From Gremmenia infestans (lineage: Eukaryota; Ascomycota; Leotiomycetes; Helotiales; Hamatocanthoscyphaceae): a stretch of DNA of 64,000 nt. The first letter of the stretch is position 1. Each line of letters starts with the position of its first letter. The position numbers and the translations under genes are program-made. Below the pieces are notes generated by a model that was not told the origin of the DNA, made no database searches, and was given only the letters and a program-made list of their open reading frames with translations. The stretch lies in contig JAFEVB010000007.1 of assembly GCA_032629725.1 (NCBI GenBank), forward strand, positions 1,674,001 to 1,738,000, in the 5' to 3' direction. Below, in pieces: positions 23,241 through 35,673 of the stretch.

Positions 23241-26200
23241 TCACCAATCATCATCCTCATCTCTCCCCCTCGCAGCACTCTGCCTCTGCTTCAAGATATC
23301 CGCCAGCCCTTGCAGACCAGCCGGGGTAGGCTGCGGGGTACTTCGCCCACTATCACCGCTACTCCCGTTGCTGTTCATACTCATTGCCGAATCCCTTGGT
23401 GCTGGCGGTGGAGCCGGTTTTCTGCCTGCTGCTGGTCTCTTTGCAGGAGGCGCGGGAGGTGTAGGCTTGCCTCGAATGCCATTGCTGGCTGGGGGGGGAG
23501 GCGGCATGGGCCGGGAAGCGACGGGGGGTGGTGGTGGAGGGAGGGGTGCCGGGGCTTCTTCTTTGAGGTAGGCGGAGGGGGCCCAGCCTTGGCCATCGGA
23601 GGTTTTGGCTAGCCACCAACCTAAGAAAGTACAGTTAGCACATGGTTCTAAGGAATAGGTTTATAAGATAGTACGTACCGTTATTCTCTTTTTGGACAAC
23701 GGTTATAAGTTCATCCTTCCTCAGCGTGATTTCATTTGCACTCTGGCCACCAAAATCATAGAGAACACGGTATTGTTTTTCTCGTGGCGCCGCAGGAGGA
23801 GCGGGTGGTGGTGGAGGCGGCGGCACGACTCTGGCAGAAGAGGTTGAGGATGCATTTCGTGTGTGGCTTGGGACGTTGTAGGTTGCGACGGATTTTTGAA
23901 GCGCAGGTGGAGGTTGGGGAACGCTTCTGGCTTGAGAAACTGCTGGGCCGCGAGATACAGGCGTTGTGTTCCTATTTGAATTATTGGTAATTCTGGAAGG
24001 ACGTCCGCCTGGTCCACCCGGCTTGATGAGTCGGCCTTTCGTGAATGGTTTAGCAGCTACTGGCTTCCCCTTTGGCATTGGCCGCGAAACCGAGCTTGGT
24101 GGTTCTCCCGGTTGTGTGTGAATTGCTCCACTCTTGTAGAAATCCTCCGATACAGGTGGTTTGGCAGCATCCCGATCCTTTAATACTTTCACCAACTGCA
24201 TTTTGTTCGGCTTTCTGGCATACTCAATTGAGTCGCCAATCTTTAAGTTGAACCCAGCAGGCATTGACGCTTGCATATGCGTGAAAAGTTCAGTCTTCAA
24301 CACGCAATTCAACAGTGGATCGGCTTCTTGTGGAGAGCTTACACCCAGGGAGAACCAGTCATCTCGACATGTCGAGATGCCAACAAATTTGATAGCGCCA
24401 AGTGGAACGGCCTTCTCAACCTGAATCTGAACCTGTTTGTTAACCAGATGCTGGGCTATGATGTAGAATTTGCTCCTCGTCAAGATTATGATTCGAGGCA
24501 CCGGTTTACTTGACCGACCAAATTTCGTCTCTAGAATCTCGCCACGACAAGAGAAGATCGCCTTCTCATTAGATGGCATGTCAATCGCATTACGAACCCG
24601 AGACCCAGGTCCATTAGTAGCATTTGTACCAAGGTAATCTCCCATAAAGCGCCTCGAGCCGAGAAGACTAAATCTTCTTCTTTCTTTCCGCCCCTGAAGG
24701 ATCTTGTGGCCCTTATCTCGAAGCACAAGAAATTCAGCACCGACTCTCTTCTTCCTCCAGACTCTCTGGATTCTGGTGGCTGCCTCAATTCGAATACGTA
24801 AGAATGCTCGCCAGACCCGCTGGATTCGAATAGCCATGTTATGCCAATATCGGTCTCTCATGTGCTCTAAAGCAAACAAAGTCTCTGGCGCCTTGATGAA
24901 AGCTTTGGTTACACCCATCTGGAATTCTTCCGCGGGGATACTGGTGTCCTTCAAGATCTGTTTTGCTCCAGTCTTCGAGTCCCCGGTCCAAGTATAGTCA
25001 CCAGCGTATGAGGTTTGAGGCGACAGAAGATAGAATCGTTCCACGAATTTATCAAAGGTCTGACGGTACGCAAACCCAGCACGTCTAATACGCACGTTCT
25101 CCTGAAGACCGAGGTACTTGATCTGGTGCATAACGTTCGGCACGTTGTATTCAGTTGGCGACTTGTTTTCGTTCGGCTTGATTGTCCGAATATACGAAGG
25201 TTGTGCTTTCATTAGAGTTGCTACCAGCTCATTGGCTGATGTCTTGATTTTATCTCCGGCTGATGGGGGCTGCTTCCTGTTATCTTGATCAACCTGGTTG
25301 GGGAACAATTCGTGGAGGAAGCGGTTGCTGCTCGAGCCAAAAAGATTAAGCAGTCCCTTGAGAAGTTGGTCCTTGTTTTTGTCGGTAATACCCTCAACAG
25401 TATATGCAACATCACCTGCATAATGCTTGATGATGAAGTTACCTTGGCGAGGAGTCAAGTGAGGATTTGACATGCCGTTAATAGCTGTCATGAAAGTCCG
25501 ATCGCATGCTGCGGGATCTGCGTGTGCGGTTTTCGTGGCATCCTTCATAGCTGAAAAGACACCAGGAGGTCTAACGGATTCGATCAAATCACACACAATC
25601 TTATTATCAAAATATTTTATGGGTGTCCACTTGATCTGTTCTCGTTCATACTCCTCTTGCTCCGTCTTCAACGTCAGTTGAATAAAGATCTGCTGCAACT
25701 TCTCATTGACGTAGTTGATGCAGAGCTGTTCGAAACTGTTCTTCTCAAAAATTTCGAAACCATAGATATCAAGAATTCCAATGGAATGTGCTGTAGTTCC
25801 GCGAGCCTTCAAACTCACATTGACACGCTCCACAATCCAATCAAACAAATTCATGTAGATTGCCTTCGCTAGAGCATCACGTGTAGCTATCGCTTGAGGA
25901 GGGTTTGCCGGGGACTCGATGATCTCTCCACTTCGTGGTGTGAGGACTCGAATCGTAATGGCTTTAATGATTTGCTGGGGGTCAACCTCCAGAAGATATG
26001 CTAGAAAATCAACCACCGACTGATCGACGACCGCAGCATTTCCGTCATCGTCTTCTCTAAATTGGAGGTTGCCAGTCCATAAAACAGCGGACAGCATTCG
26101 GAATATTTCATCTTGCTCAGCTTGTGTTAAACCAATAACCTTCATGGCATTGAGAGTATCACGCCACTCCGCAAGATCATCAATTCCATCCACATCCAGA

Positions 26201-27231
26201 CACTTCGACTTGCTGGTATAATCATATGTCTCCGGCTTTTGTACTCCTAGATTTGTTCGGTATTCTTGGGATGCTCCTTTCGTGAACTGGTAGAAAATGT
26301 GGAAGTTCCGCTCATCTTTGATTTGCCCCACTACTCTTGACTTTTCCAACAGGTAGTTTGTGATATCGGCTCCAACCGGCTCTCCTTGAGCATTGAACTG
26401 CAACTGCAGGTATTTTCCGAAACGTGACGAGTTGTTGTTCCGCAGTGTCTTTGCATTTCCAAACGACTCTAGTAAAGGGTTCGTGGCGAGAACCATGTCT
26501 TTGGTTTGTTGAATCGAAGAATTCGAGCCTCCAGACACATTGGCAATGTACTGCATTAGGCGCTTGGCGGCCTCTGTCTTCCCAGCTCCCGATTCTCCGG
26601 AAATAATGACACACTGGTTCTCCTTGTAGGCGTTCATGTTATAGTAGGAAGATTCGGCAACGGCGAAAACGTGTGGTGGCATCTGCTCCTATTAGCACAA
26701 AAGTTGACTTGAGGCCTAGTTTTTTACGAACCTCCAATCGATTCTTCCCTCTGTAGCTGTCTAGGACGTCTTCTGTATAGATCCCCACTGCCACAAAGTT
26801 AGTAAAATGACTTCATAGCTAGATAGCTCTCACTCACAGTCCTGAAAGGGGTTGACGGAAACCAGCACATGGCCAATATATGTCTATCGCTCCGAGTCAG
26901 CATGTAAAGTACCCCACCAGCCCACTCTCCCGCTGTTTCTTACATAGATCTCTCTGGCCTGGAATCGCTTCTGCAGATTATCGTTGATGGCTTCATTCGA
27001 GACCTTGCTAATCAAAGTAAGATCCGATACCCCGACCTCCTTCTTCTTCGTTGTATCGAATGCGGCCTTTTTGATATTAGGCTTGCTGTTTCCACCGCCA
27101 TTTCGTCCGCCATCTTGCGCCTTGGAGGCTTTGTCGCCCTTGGGACGTCGACTGATACCCTAGAATCCACAGAATAGTAAGCCATCTGCTCCTCTACATG
27201 CCCTGTGAACCTGGCGTTGAGCGCTCACCAT
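23241..27231 (-). CDS. myo1: Class I myosin (Myo1/MyoA)
   Basis: Six coding exons: 27231-27229 (ATG only), 27159-26944, 26883-26838, 26787-26732, 26682-23679 and 23620-23241; 1,234 residues, the normal fungal length. The product begins MGISRRPKGDK. The motor has P-loop GESGAGKT at residues 136-143, Switch I NNNSSRFGK, Switch II DIYGFEIFEKNSFEQLCINYVNEKLQQ, and an acidic residue at the TEDS position (E360). Two IQ motifs (IRIQRVWRAFLRIR, TRIQRVWRKKR) bind light chains or calmodulin. A TH1 lipid-binding domain, a Pro/Arg-rich TH2, an SH3 domain (YRVLYDFGGQSANEITL through NGGWWLAKTSDGQGWAPSAYL), a polyproline tract and the Arp2/3-activating acidic end RDEDDDW follow. It drives endocytosis and hyphal growth at cortical actin patches. 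In Fusarium the orthologue is the phenamacril target. Confidence 0.97.
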
Positions 27232-30200
27232 CTTTCCTTTTTGCCCCTGTTTATTAATTGCTTCGAGTTGCGCCCAGTTCCAAGCCCAATACTGCGGCTC
27301 TCTCTATCTCTCTCTATCTGCAGAGGATATCAAATGAGCAAAGGCAGTCCAGGACAGGTTCTCATCGAGAGAGTTGGGCGGTGGAAGTGCAGAATTTATG
27401 TCAAGGTTCTGGTGCTGTTGAAATGTAATCGCCAGACTCGCCGGATATCTTTCGCTAATGTACGCTACGCTACGGCGCTTTTTGTGGGGGTCGGGGTCGG
27501 GTTCCTGCACCAAAACGTGTTGCCTGTGAGCAAGCTTGCGTCAACAACATTCAGCCTCGCCACAGGCAACGCAACGCACTCATTATCCGCCACCTGCGAT
27601 AGAATGACTGTACTACTTACTAGTAGTAGTTGAAGGCAGTGTCTGCACCATTACCACCGGCTTGGAATCTTTGCGACAACTTGATGACTATTTCCTGGTG
27701 TTTCCACATGCACCGTTATCCCCCGCTTGGAAATGTCCACCACGAGGAAGTTGGGTAAAAGTGCAAAAATGCTTGTCAACTTCTGCCTCCTCAGAAGTCT
27801 TTGCAAAGAGATGTGCGTCCAGAGGCCTTGCACCAGTTCATAACTTCAGTTGCAGAGTGTACTTCTCGCCTCTCCTCGAACAGTTTTTCCCCGAGGCCTC
27901 ATATAAAGGGACAATGCCCGAGTCTATCCTAGCCCAGCGATAGCACTGCTTTCTTGGAGGTCTGCGTTTCAAAACCGAGGTTGAGCGGTTGCTTAGTGAG
28001 GATGCTTCGGTTTGCGAGAATGGGGGTGGAGGGAAAGATCGTGCTTGAGGGGAACGCTGAGAAAAAGTTCCTAAGCCAAGTGGCAATCGAGGAAGGTGCT
28101 ATGCTATTCAAAGGCAGGAGCTAGTCTCCCTCTCTTCCTTCTCTTTTAGTCGTTAGGGTTAGACATGCTATCCAAGAAGGCAACCGCAAACACAAGACCT
28201 GAGAACGGCGAGCAAAATATACACCCACAGAATAGTGTAACAGAAAAAGCTCCATTGTGTAGCATCGCCACGTTTGTCTCACGCTGGAAGTCTATCACTG
28301 CGCTTCAAAGTTGGCCGAATGATAGTTTATTTGGGCCTCCCGAATATATTATCTTTCTAATTCTGAACATATTCTTGAAGAGTTTCGCAACTATTTCTAG
28401 TAGTATGTTGTGTCAAGCCTTCCCTCTTAGCAGTACTTCACGTTCCTCCCAATTTTTAACAACGTCCCTACCACCTTCATTCACATCTCAGAATCATCCC
28501 CAATACACTTTGAGTATGATGATCCCATATCTCCGAACAAATTCGAATTAAGGCCCACGCCCTATTATAGTCAGTACGAGTCGGCATATCTGTATATGGC
28601 GTATTCCAAGCAATACGAATATGAGAGACTCAAAGTCAAAGATCTCTGTTTAAACCCAATCTTATAAGGCATCCGAACGGGCTTGAGTGCTGTTTATCCT
28701 GAGGAAGACACAATTCAAATGTCGAATGTGCAGTTGATATTAGAGAAGCGAGAAATGTGCGAGTTGCTTGCGCTGTCTTGTCTACAATGTCTACTGCGCT
28801 GATGAAAGTTTAAGTCTAGCGATGCCGAAACCAGTGTAAAGGCCCAAACTATCATCGCGTGTCTTCCGATGTCAGTGCTGGGATATAACGCCTTCAGGAT
28901 GCCTAAAGTAATTCCTATGCTTTCGGATTGGGGCGGCAATGGGGTAGAGTATCTCAAGTACGATTTATTCGCGGGAATTGAGACATCACTATGAGAGATG
29001 TCTTCCGAGGCCGAATATTGGAATCAAATACACCGTCGCGGTCCTCATGCAAGCTCTACTAAATTCTTCTTGTCCTCTCTTTATTGACAATGTTTTCTGT
29101 TTGTCGCACGCCCTGGAAACCTGCCTGCGGATATTTCCAAGTACGCAGTGTGTGGGGAGGCCACAAACTACGGAGGTAGTAGTCACATTGCAAGGCCTAC
29201 GATGTCAGAAGCGGTGAACGAATCCTCTTATAAGTATCCTTCTGCCTTTCCGTTGGTTTGTTCGGTCTTTGCGAGACATTCAAGCCAATCCCAACAATGA
29301 GATCAGTCACTGGACGACCATTGGTGAGTCGTTACTTGATCCATACATGATTACGATTCGTCACGAGAGTTACCGTTCTGATGCCTTTGGGTGGAGAGAA
29401 GGCATTGTGCCCGATGTACGTCAATCGAAAATGAAAGTAAAAGGTATCAAGTATTGCAGACAGAGACATTTGGACAGGTTTCAATAGATAATTTAATTGA
29501 AAACCAGAGCAGAGCTACAATGCAAATCATCCGTTGCAGCCCCCAACGCTCCCGTGTGGCGGCAGAATCACCAGACAAACGAGAACTTTGTTATCCTGCA
29601 GACGGCAATATAATAAGAAAACTAGGGTCCAATTGGGGTGCTTTGATCAACCGGAAGTTGAATTAGATGCACAATTGAATGAAAATTATCACGGATTTTC
29701 ATAGCTTCATCGATTGTACTGTATAGTGATCCGTATGAGGCTTACGATGATCATCGACCTGGTGTTGCAGCGGTTCCATCTGAGCAACGTAAAACAAGTG
29801 TTTGATACCGAGTCCCAGTACTCCGTACAATGAGGTCAGTCAATCATTAACGGATGAAGTTAGACGCGATACGCGATACAGTACTCGTACCTGAGGGGTA
29901 GATTGAGTGGGCTCGAGATCTGCCCCGCTGCAGAATCCAATAAATCTGATAGCGGGCCAGACTTCTGCGACCCGAAATTCGAATCTCCGATGTCTTGTGG
30001 CTGTTGATTTATTGGGTTGGGTTACAGGTACGGAGTACTGTACCCCCGCAGAAATAGCATAGACAAAAATAGCCAATAGCATATTTAGCGCCCAAGTCAA
30101 ATCACACCGGACGGCTCAACGCCTCGTGGGTCTCTTAACCGCACCACCGCAATACTTGTGTGTACGGAGTTTACCACCTCCGGGTTTCGACAGGAACTCT

Positions 30201-31636
30201 GCCAGAATAATTGCGAATAGGTATTCCATATCCCAGATGCCAGGCAAGATCTGACAGTAAGCACCGGTTTTCCGGGGGGGTTTTGATACAGATAGGATGC
30301 ATATCAAAACGCGTGCCTTCTGCTGTGCGACCATGATGATGGCCGCTCACTCCTGAGGGCTCAATCAATCGATGGCTGTATCATTTGATCCTTCATGAGA
30401 CGAGTCAGACAGAACAGACTAACGTTTTCCCAAGCTCGGACGGTGCTCAGATATCGCTGCAGAACCAGAGATCGATCCATGGAACCAGTCCAGTTTCTCT
30501 GCGTTCGCGGGTTGAAGAAGTCGACTTCATCCAGCGCGGAAGACGACTCGTCACAGCCTTCTCATGCAGAAATAGGTCCTTCGGGGTGCTGATTGGTCGG
30601 TGCTACTCACCCGCAGAGGGGCATTGGATTTGTGGGCGAATCCCGGACGAGACGAAGCGCCGGGAAGTTGACGAGGCGTTGACCTTGCCCTGCCCCCGCA
30701 GCCTTTCTTGTCACCCCCAAATGCAATGTTTCTTCACAGCATCCTTCTTTCTTTAAGAACAATCGCACAACTTTCCATGAGGAAAAGTCGTCCCATATAT
30801 CCTTTCCAACATGCCATCTGAATATCGTACGATTTTTTGAATTGATTCATCGCGTCTGGACGTTTACCCACCCCTAAGCCTGCACATACAGCGGTTCGAG
30901 TCTCAGTCGCCTGTCAATGCGTCGGAGCCCTGCTACATCAAACGTCTCAAACTCCCATTTCCAACAGCTAAGCTTTTAACACCGCAATATACCCTGCAGA
31001 AGGCCCCACCTGCATCTGAATGTTAAGATAAACCCATCATATCGGACTGATCTGATACTGGCCTCCCAGCCTTCGAAACTGGCTGCTACGTCTGATCATC
31101 CTCATAACTCTGGAAGCGTGACGAGCCCTACCTATTCAAGCCTTTGGAGCCTCAGATGGCAACCCGTCAAGGACCGTGACTACCAGGTTTAGAAGGTTGC
31201 TTACTTGCCTGGCCTCTAAAAAACGTCCATTGAGTTTCATGGAACTTCTCATATCCGTTCTTACAGCAATACCCCTCCCCACAAACCGCACGAGCTCTAA
31301 AGCGCATCATCTTGTACGGGACGGCATCTTGCATTCTTCATCCAAAACCCCTGTGGTCCCCCTTCCCTAAGTCGTCGGCGATTGGCAAGTAAGCCTTTCA
31401 TCCTTGAGCTTCATATACTTTCTGTCCTGCTGGTTCAGACCCTTAAGCTCTTTCGGTGGAGTTCATCCTTTCTCTTGGTCCCATATACGACCTTTAATAT
31501 TGGAGTACGAAGGGATAGAGGCAGTGTCATTTGTTCAACAGCTACTTTTGCGAATCGACGACTGCGTTTACGTCAATACCGTCGCTGGCCGACATTTAAT
31601 AAGGATTGTGGTAGCTGAGGAGGATATACCGGCAAG
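27232..31636. other. Gene-poor region between myo1 and noxA
   Basis: 4.4 kb of mostly non-coding DNA. It includes the myo1 promoter and, at the right end, the noxA promoter and 5' UTR. Short ORFs at 28165-28551 (containing a hydrophobic PPEYIIFLILNIFLKSFATI stretch) and 29269-29487 look coding-like but have stops in all continuations and match nothing I can name. They may be remnants of a lost gene. Copies of TACTCCGTA/TACGGAGTA occur near 29818-29830 and 30030-30040. Confidence 0.5.
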
Positions 31637-33506
31637 ATGGGGTTCATGAATGAGCTCAAGGCTCAAACTCGAGGGACGAAGTTGATGTTCAATTTTCTAT
31701 TTCACGGATTCCATGTTGGGCTATTCGCACTTGGATGGTAAGGAACTTGTAGTCGTTTATGAGTTGTTATTGACTAACATGATTTGCAGGTGGAAGCAAG
31801 CAAACGACATAAAGCTTGCGGGTCTGAATTCACTCACCTTTTCCGTATGGATATCCAGAGGTGCTGGTCTTGTTCTGTCGGTGGATGGTGCTATGATTCT
31901 GCTACCAATGTGTCGGAATATCATGAGATATGTTCGACCAAAGGTCAAGTTTCTGCCACTCGACGAGTCGCAATGGTTCCATCGACAAGTTGCCTACTCA
32001 CTTTTGTTTTACACCATCGTCCATACCGCTGGTCATTATGTCAAGTAAGCCATCTGGAAGGAAACTTGGATGTCAAGAAACTAACAATAGCTAGCTTCTT
32101 CAACGTTGAGAGAACTCAGATCCGAAAGGAAACTGCAATTCAGATTCACTACACCCAGGTTGGTGGAATTACTGGCCATATAATGCTACTATGCATGCTT
32201 CTCATGTACACGACAGCTCATGCCAAGATTCGCCAGCAATCCTTCGAGACGTTCTGGTATACCCATCATCTATTCATCCCATTCATGCTCGGCCTCTACA
32301 CTCACGCCACTGGCTGCTTCGTGCGTGATACCGCCACCCCTTTCTCCCCATTTGACCACGACAACTTCTGGAACCACTGCCTAGGTTATGAAGGGTGGAG
32401 ATGGGAGCTCTGGGGAGGTGGTCTTTACCTCATGGAGCGTTTGTACCGAGAAATCCGATCCAGGAGAGACACACAGATCGTTAGAGTTGTGCGCCATCCA
32501 TATGGTAAGTTGCCTGAGAGTATCCATGTGAGAACACTACTAACGCCATCCAGATGCCATGGAGATCCAGTTCACCAAGCCCTCGATGAAGTACAAGGCC
32601 GGCCAGTGGTTGTTCTTGAACGTTCCTTCAGTATCAAAGCAGCAGTGGCATCCATTCACCATCACATCCTGCCCATTCGACCCCTATATTTCCGTACACG
32701 TCCGTCAAGTCGGCGACTTCACCAGAGCCTTAGGAGATGCCCTCGGAGCAGGACCCGCCCAGTCCAAGCTATACGATGGCGGCGACCCCAACGCAATGTT
32801 TGAAGTCGCTCTTCAGAACGGACAAGAAATGCCCGAACTCCGCATTGACGGCCCTTTCGGTGCACCCGCTGAAGATGTCTTCGACAACGAAATCGCCGTG
32901 CTAATCGGAACGGGTATCGGAGTCACGCCCTGGGCTGCCATTCTAAAGAACATCTGGCACATGCGCCAGGGACCCAATCCCCCCACTCGTCTCCGCCGCG
33001 TCGAGTTCATCTGGGTCTGCAAAGACACTACCTCCTTTGAATGGTTCCAGATCCTCCTGTCATCCCTAGAAGCTCAGTCCCAAGCGGCTGCCAACCTACC
33101 TGGTAACAACGGCAGCGAGTTCTTGCGAATCCATACCTACCTGACCCAGAAACTCGATATCGATACTGCCCAAAATATCGTGCTGAACAGTGTCGGTGCT
33201 GCCGTTGACCCTCTCACTGAGCTCCAGGCCCGCACCAACTTCGGGCGTCCTGATTTCGGAAGGCTGTTCACGGGCATGAGGGAGGGTATCTTGGATAGGA
33301 CTTACCTGAATGGATTGGAAGGAGAGATGAGGACGAATGTCGGAGTTTACTTCTGTGGTATGTTCCCTTCTCCTATATCTTCCCATCGGGATTAGATACT
33401 AACAACCATAACAGGACCCAACGTAGCAGCGCGCGAGATCAAGAAAGCATGTAAAAAGGCAACAGTCCGGGAAGTCAACTTCTCGTTCTGGAAAGAGCAT
33501 TTCTAA
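31637..33506 (+). CDS. noxA: NADPH oxidase NoxA (gp91phox homologue without EF hands)
   Basis: Five exons: 31637-31737, 31790-32044, 32095-32504, 32554-33357 and 33415-33506; 553 residues, the length of fungal NoxA. Six membrane helices carry two haem-ligand His pairs (WFHRQVAYSLLFYTIVHTAGHYV and TFWYTHHLFIPFMLGLYTHATG). The dehydrogenase half has the FAD motif HPFTITSCP, then NADPH motifs DGPFGAP, GTGIGVTP and VEFIWVCKD, and the end VNFSFWKEHF common to Nox enzymes. No EF-hand N-terminus is present, excluding NoxC. It lacks the long N-terminal extension of NoxB. The enzyme makes superoxide at membranes with NoxR and Rac, and in other fungi controls fruiting, hyphal fusion and infection structures. 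All junction phases agree (for example HYVN-FFNVERTQ, RHPY-DAMEIQ). Confidence 0.97.
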
Positions 33507-33750
33507 ATGAATATCCTACTTTTTTACACCCTTATATAATAGATCGAGCTGTGGCTGGACTGGTTTCAGAGTCATGATTGATGCATGCATTTTGACGAGC
33601 GAAACGGAGCGATGTATTTTGGTACCGGTCTTTGTATACCGAAGGAGTGATTTGAGTTAAAATGTACTTGGAAATAGATACCATCATCAGTCATGCCATA
33701 ATCATCACTCATTATCCTTTTATACCCACCATAGCATTTCTACAAACGAT

Positions 33751-34881
33751 CTACAGCTTACTCTGCCCCTCCTGCGGCACCTTCACAACAACTTTCCCCC
33801 AAGTCCCTCTACTCCCCAACGCCTCCAACGCCTCCCCCACGGTCTCCAACCCCACAAACTCCTTATCCGTAAACACAGTCCCCCTAAACTTGCCCTCCTC
33901 AATCAGCTTAAAAATCCCCTCCCAAACCTCCCCAATCTTCTCTGGTTCATGCACAGTATACGCCCCCCAATGCAACCCCACAATACTAATATTCTTCAAC
34001 AACACCTTATTCATAGCCACCTTCTCGATGTTCCCCGCCGCAAACCCAATCACCAGTATCCTACCATTCCAGCGAATACACTTCGTACTCTTATCAACCA
34101 TCCCCACTGGATCAAACACTATATCCACACCCCGCCCCTTAGGCGTCAGTTTCTTGACTTCGTCCGCCCAATTCGCATTATTATAATCCACGCCGAAATC
34201 TGCACCAAAGCTCTTCGCCACCGACAGCTTATGCGCCGTCCCCGCCGTCGCAATGACAGTCGCGCCGAACGCCTTCGCGATCTGCACAGCTGCCAACCCC
34301 ACGCCCCCAGCCGCTGCATGCACTAACACATAATCGCCCTTCTTAACGCCCGCGCGCGTGACCAGCGCCCCGTAGCTTGTCGGCGCCGTAACAAACAGGC
34401 CTGCGGCTTCGAAGAAACTCCAGCCCTTCGGCACAGGCCTCAGCGTTTCTTCCCGCGCTGTGACTTTCGTGGCATATCCGCCCTGAGCGGCGCCGAATAC
34501 GCGGTCGCCGATTTTGAATTTGGGAGAGGGGATGGAGGAAGGGGTCGAGAGAATTGTGCCTGCAAATTCGGAGCCGGAGATCCAGGGGAGAGGGGGTTGG
34601 TTTTGGTATTTGCCGCGGATTTGGAGGAGGTCAAAGAAATTTGTTGCCGAGGCGTGGATGGCGATTTGGTATTGGTCTTTTGAGGGGACGGGATCGGGGA
34701 GGGAGGTCACGGTGAGGTCGGATGGTCCCTAGAGTAAAGGGAGAGGAGTTAGTAGGTGGAGGTGGAAGTGGAAGTGGAAGTGAAGGTGCCATGAAGATTC
34801 TTGGTGATATATATATATATATATATAGAATCGGGGGCATGTAAGTACCTTGACGTATTCTTTGATTTGTATTCCACGCAT
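33751..34881 (-). CDS. Quinone oxidoreductase-like MDR family enzyme
   Basis: Two exons, 34881-34849 (11 codons, MRGIQIKEYVK) and 34728-33751, giving 336 residues. The GroES-like half has NFFDLLQIRGKYQNQPPLPWISGSEFAG and KIGDRVFGAAQGGYAT. The Rossmann half has the nucleotide loop HAAAGGVGLAAVQIAK (AxxGxG type, NADPH-preferring) and GADFGVDYNN. Zinc-binding Cys residues of classical alcohol dehydrogenases are absent, so it belongs with zeta-crystallin/QOR-like zinc-free enzymes. Likely reaction: NADPH-dependent reduction of quinones or enones; substrate unknown. It converges on noxA with 244 bases between stops. The 120-base intron holds an AT microsatellite. Confidence 0.9.
34807..34827. repeat. 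(AT)n microsatellite within an intron
   Basis: About ten AT units within the single intron of the quinone oxidoreductase-like gene. Confidence 0.9.
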
Positions 34882-35673
34882 TTTGGGGGTTGATTGCTGA
34901 TTGATGTGACAAGCTTGATGAGGAGAAGGAAAGATTATGTGATTGAAAAGAGAGTACTTAAAAGTAGGAAAAGAGAACAGAACTTCATCCTGGCTTCTCC
35001 AGGATTCAAGCTCCTTGACTTGACTTGCATCAAATCGCGGGGAGCCGAGGCTGGTAATTATTGCCGGAAATCACGTGAAAGAGATCCTATCCTGTTCATA
35101 ATAGCAACACCAGGGTGATTGTGTTGTGTAGAAGAGGAAAACATTGTAGTTGAAAGAAGAAGAAAAGAACATGCCAATATCAATACATCACTTGATATGT
35201 ATGTCTCGTGTGGACAGTCTCTCCGGACGGGTCGTGTGGTTCTCACTCCCATGTGGCTTCAGAATGGCGTGGATGAAAATGGAAGGAATCGAGATGTGTA
35301 ATAGCTACAGTGATCCCAACTTTGAGGATACGGTAAGGTATCGTCTCTCCATGTTTGTAAGGTAGATATTTGACTTTGAGTGCATACAAACGACTGTTCT
35401 TGTTCATACTTTATATCGCAGATTTACTCTTACAGTAACCACTCAATCAATCAAACCAATCCAGCGTCTTCTAGCCACACCCCTGCTTCTTCTAAGTGGG
35501 AAGGGAAGGGTCCCAACGTCGTCATCTTTAGCCGCCGCCGCCTTGTCTTTATCTCTACGATAATCGCAAACACCACCACAAACCACCACCAATCCAATTT
35601 CGCCCCTCACTCCCCACCCTCTCCTCTTTGTGTCGCTTTTCGATCTGACATCTAAAGGATCATCCACCATACA
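34882..35673. other. Divergent promoter region, MDR enzyme / dsk2
   Basis: 792 bases between divergent ATGs. The dsk2 side has a C/A/T-rich leader (35570-35670). No gene seen. Confidence 0.6.

Noticed and set aside
31784..32803. 339-codon ORF overlapping noxA in another frame
   Set aside because: Runs through noxA exons out of frame; the NoxA motifs lie in the spliced frame instead.
33662..34186. 174-codon plus-strand ORF
   Set aside because: Antisense to the quinone oxidoreductase-like gene; Pro/Thr/Ser-rich shadow without family signature.
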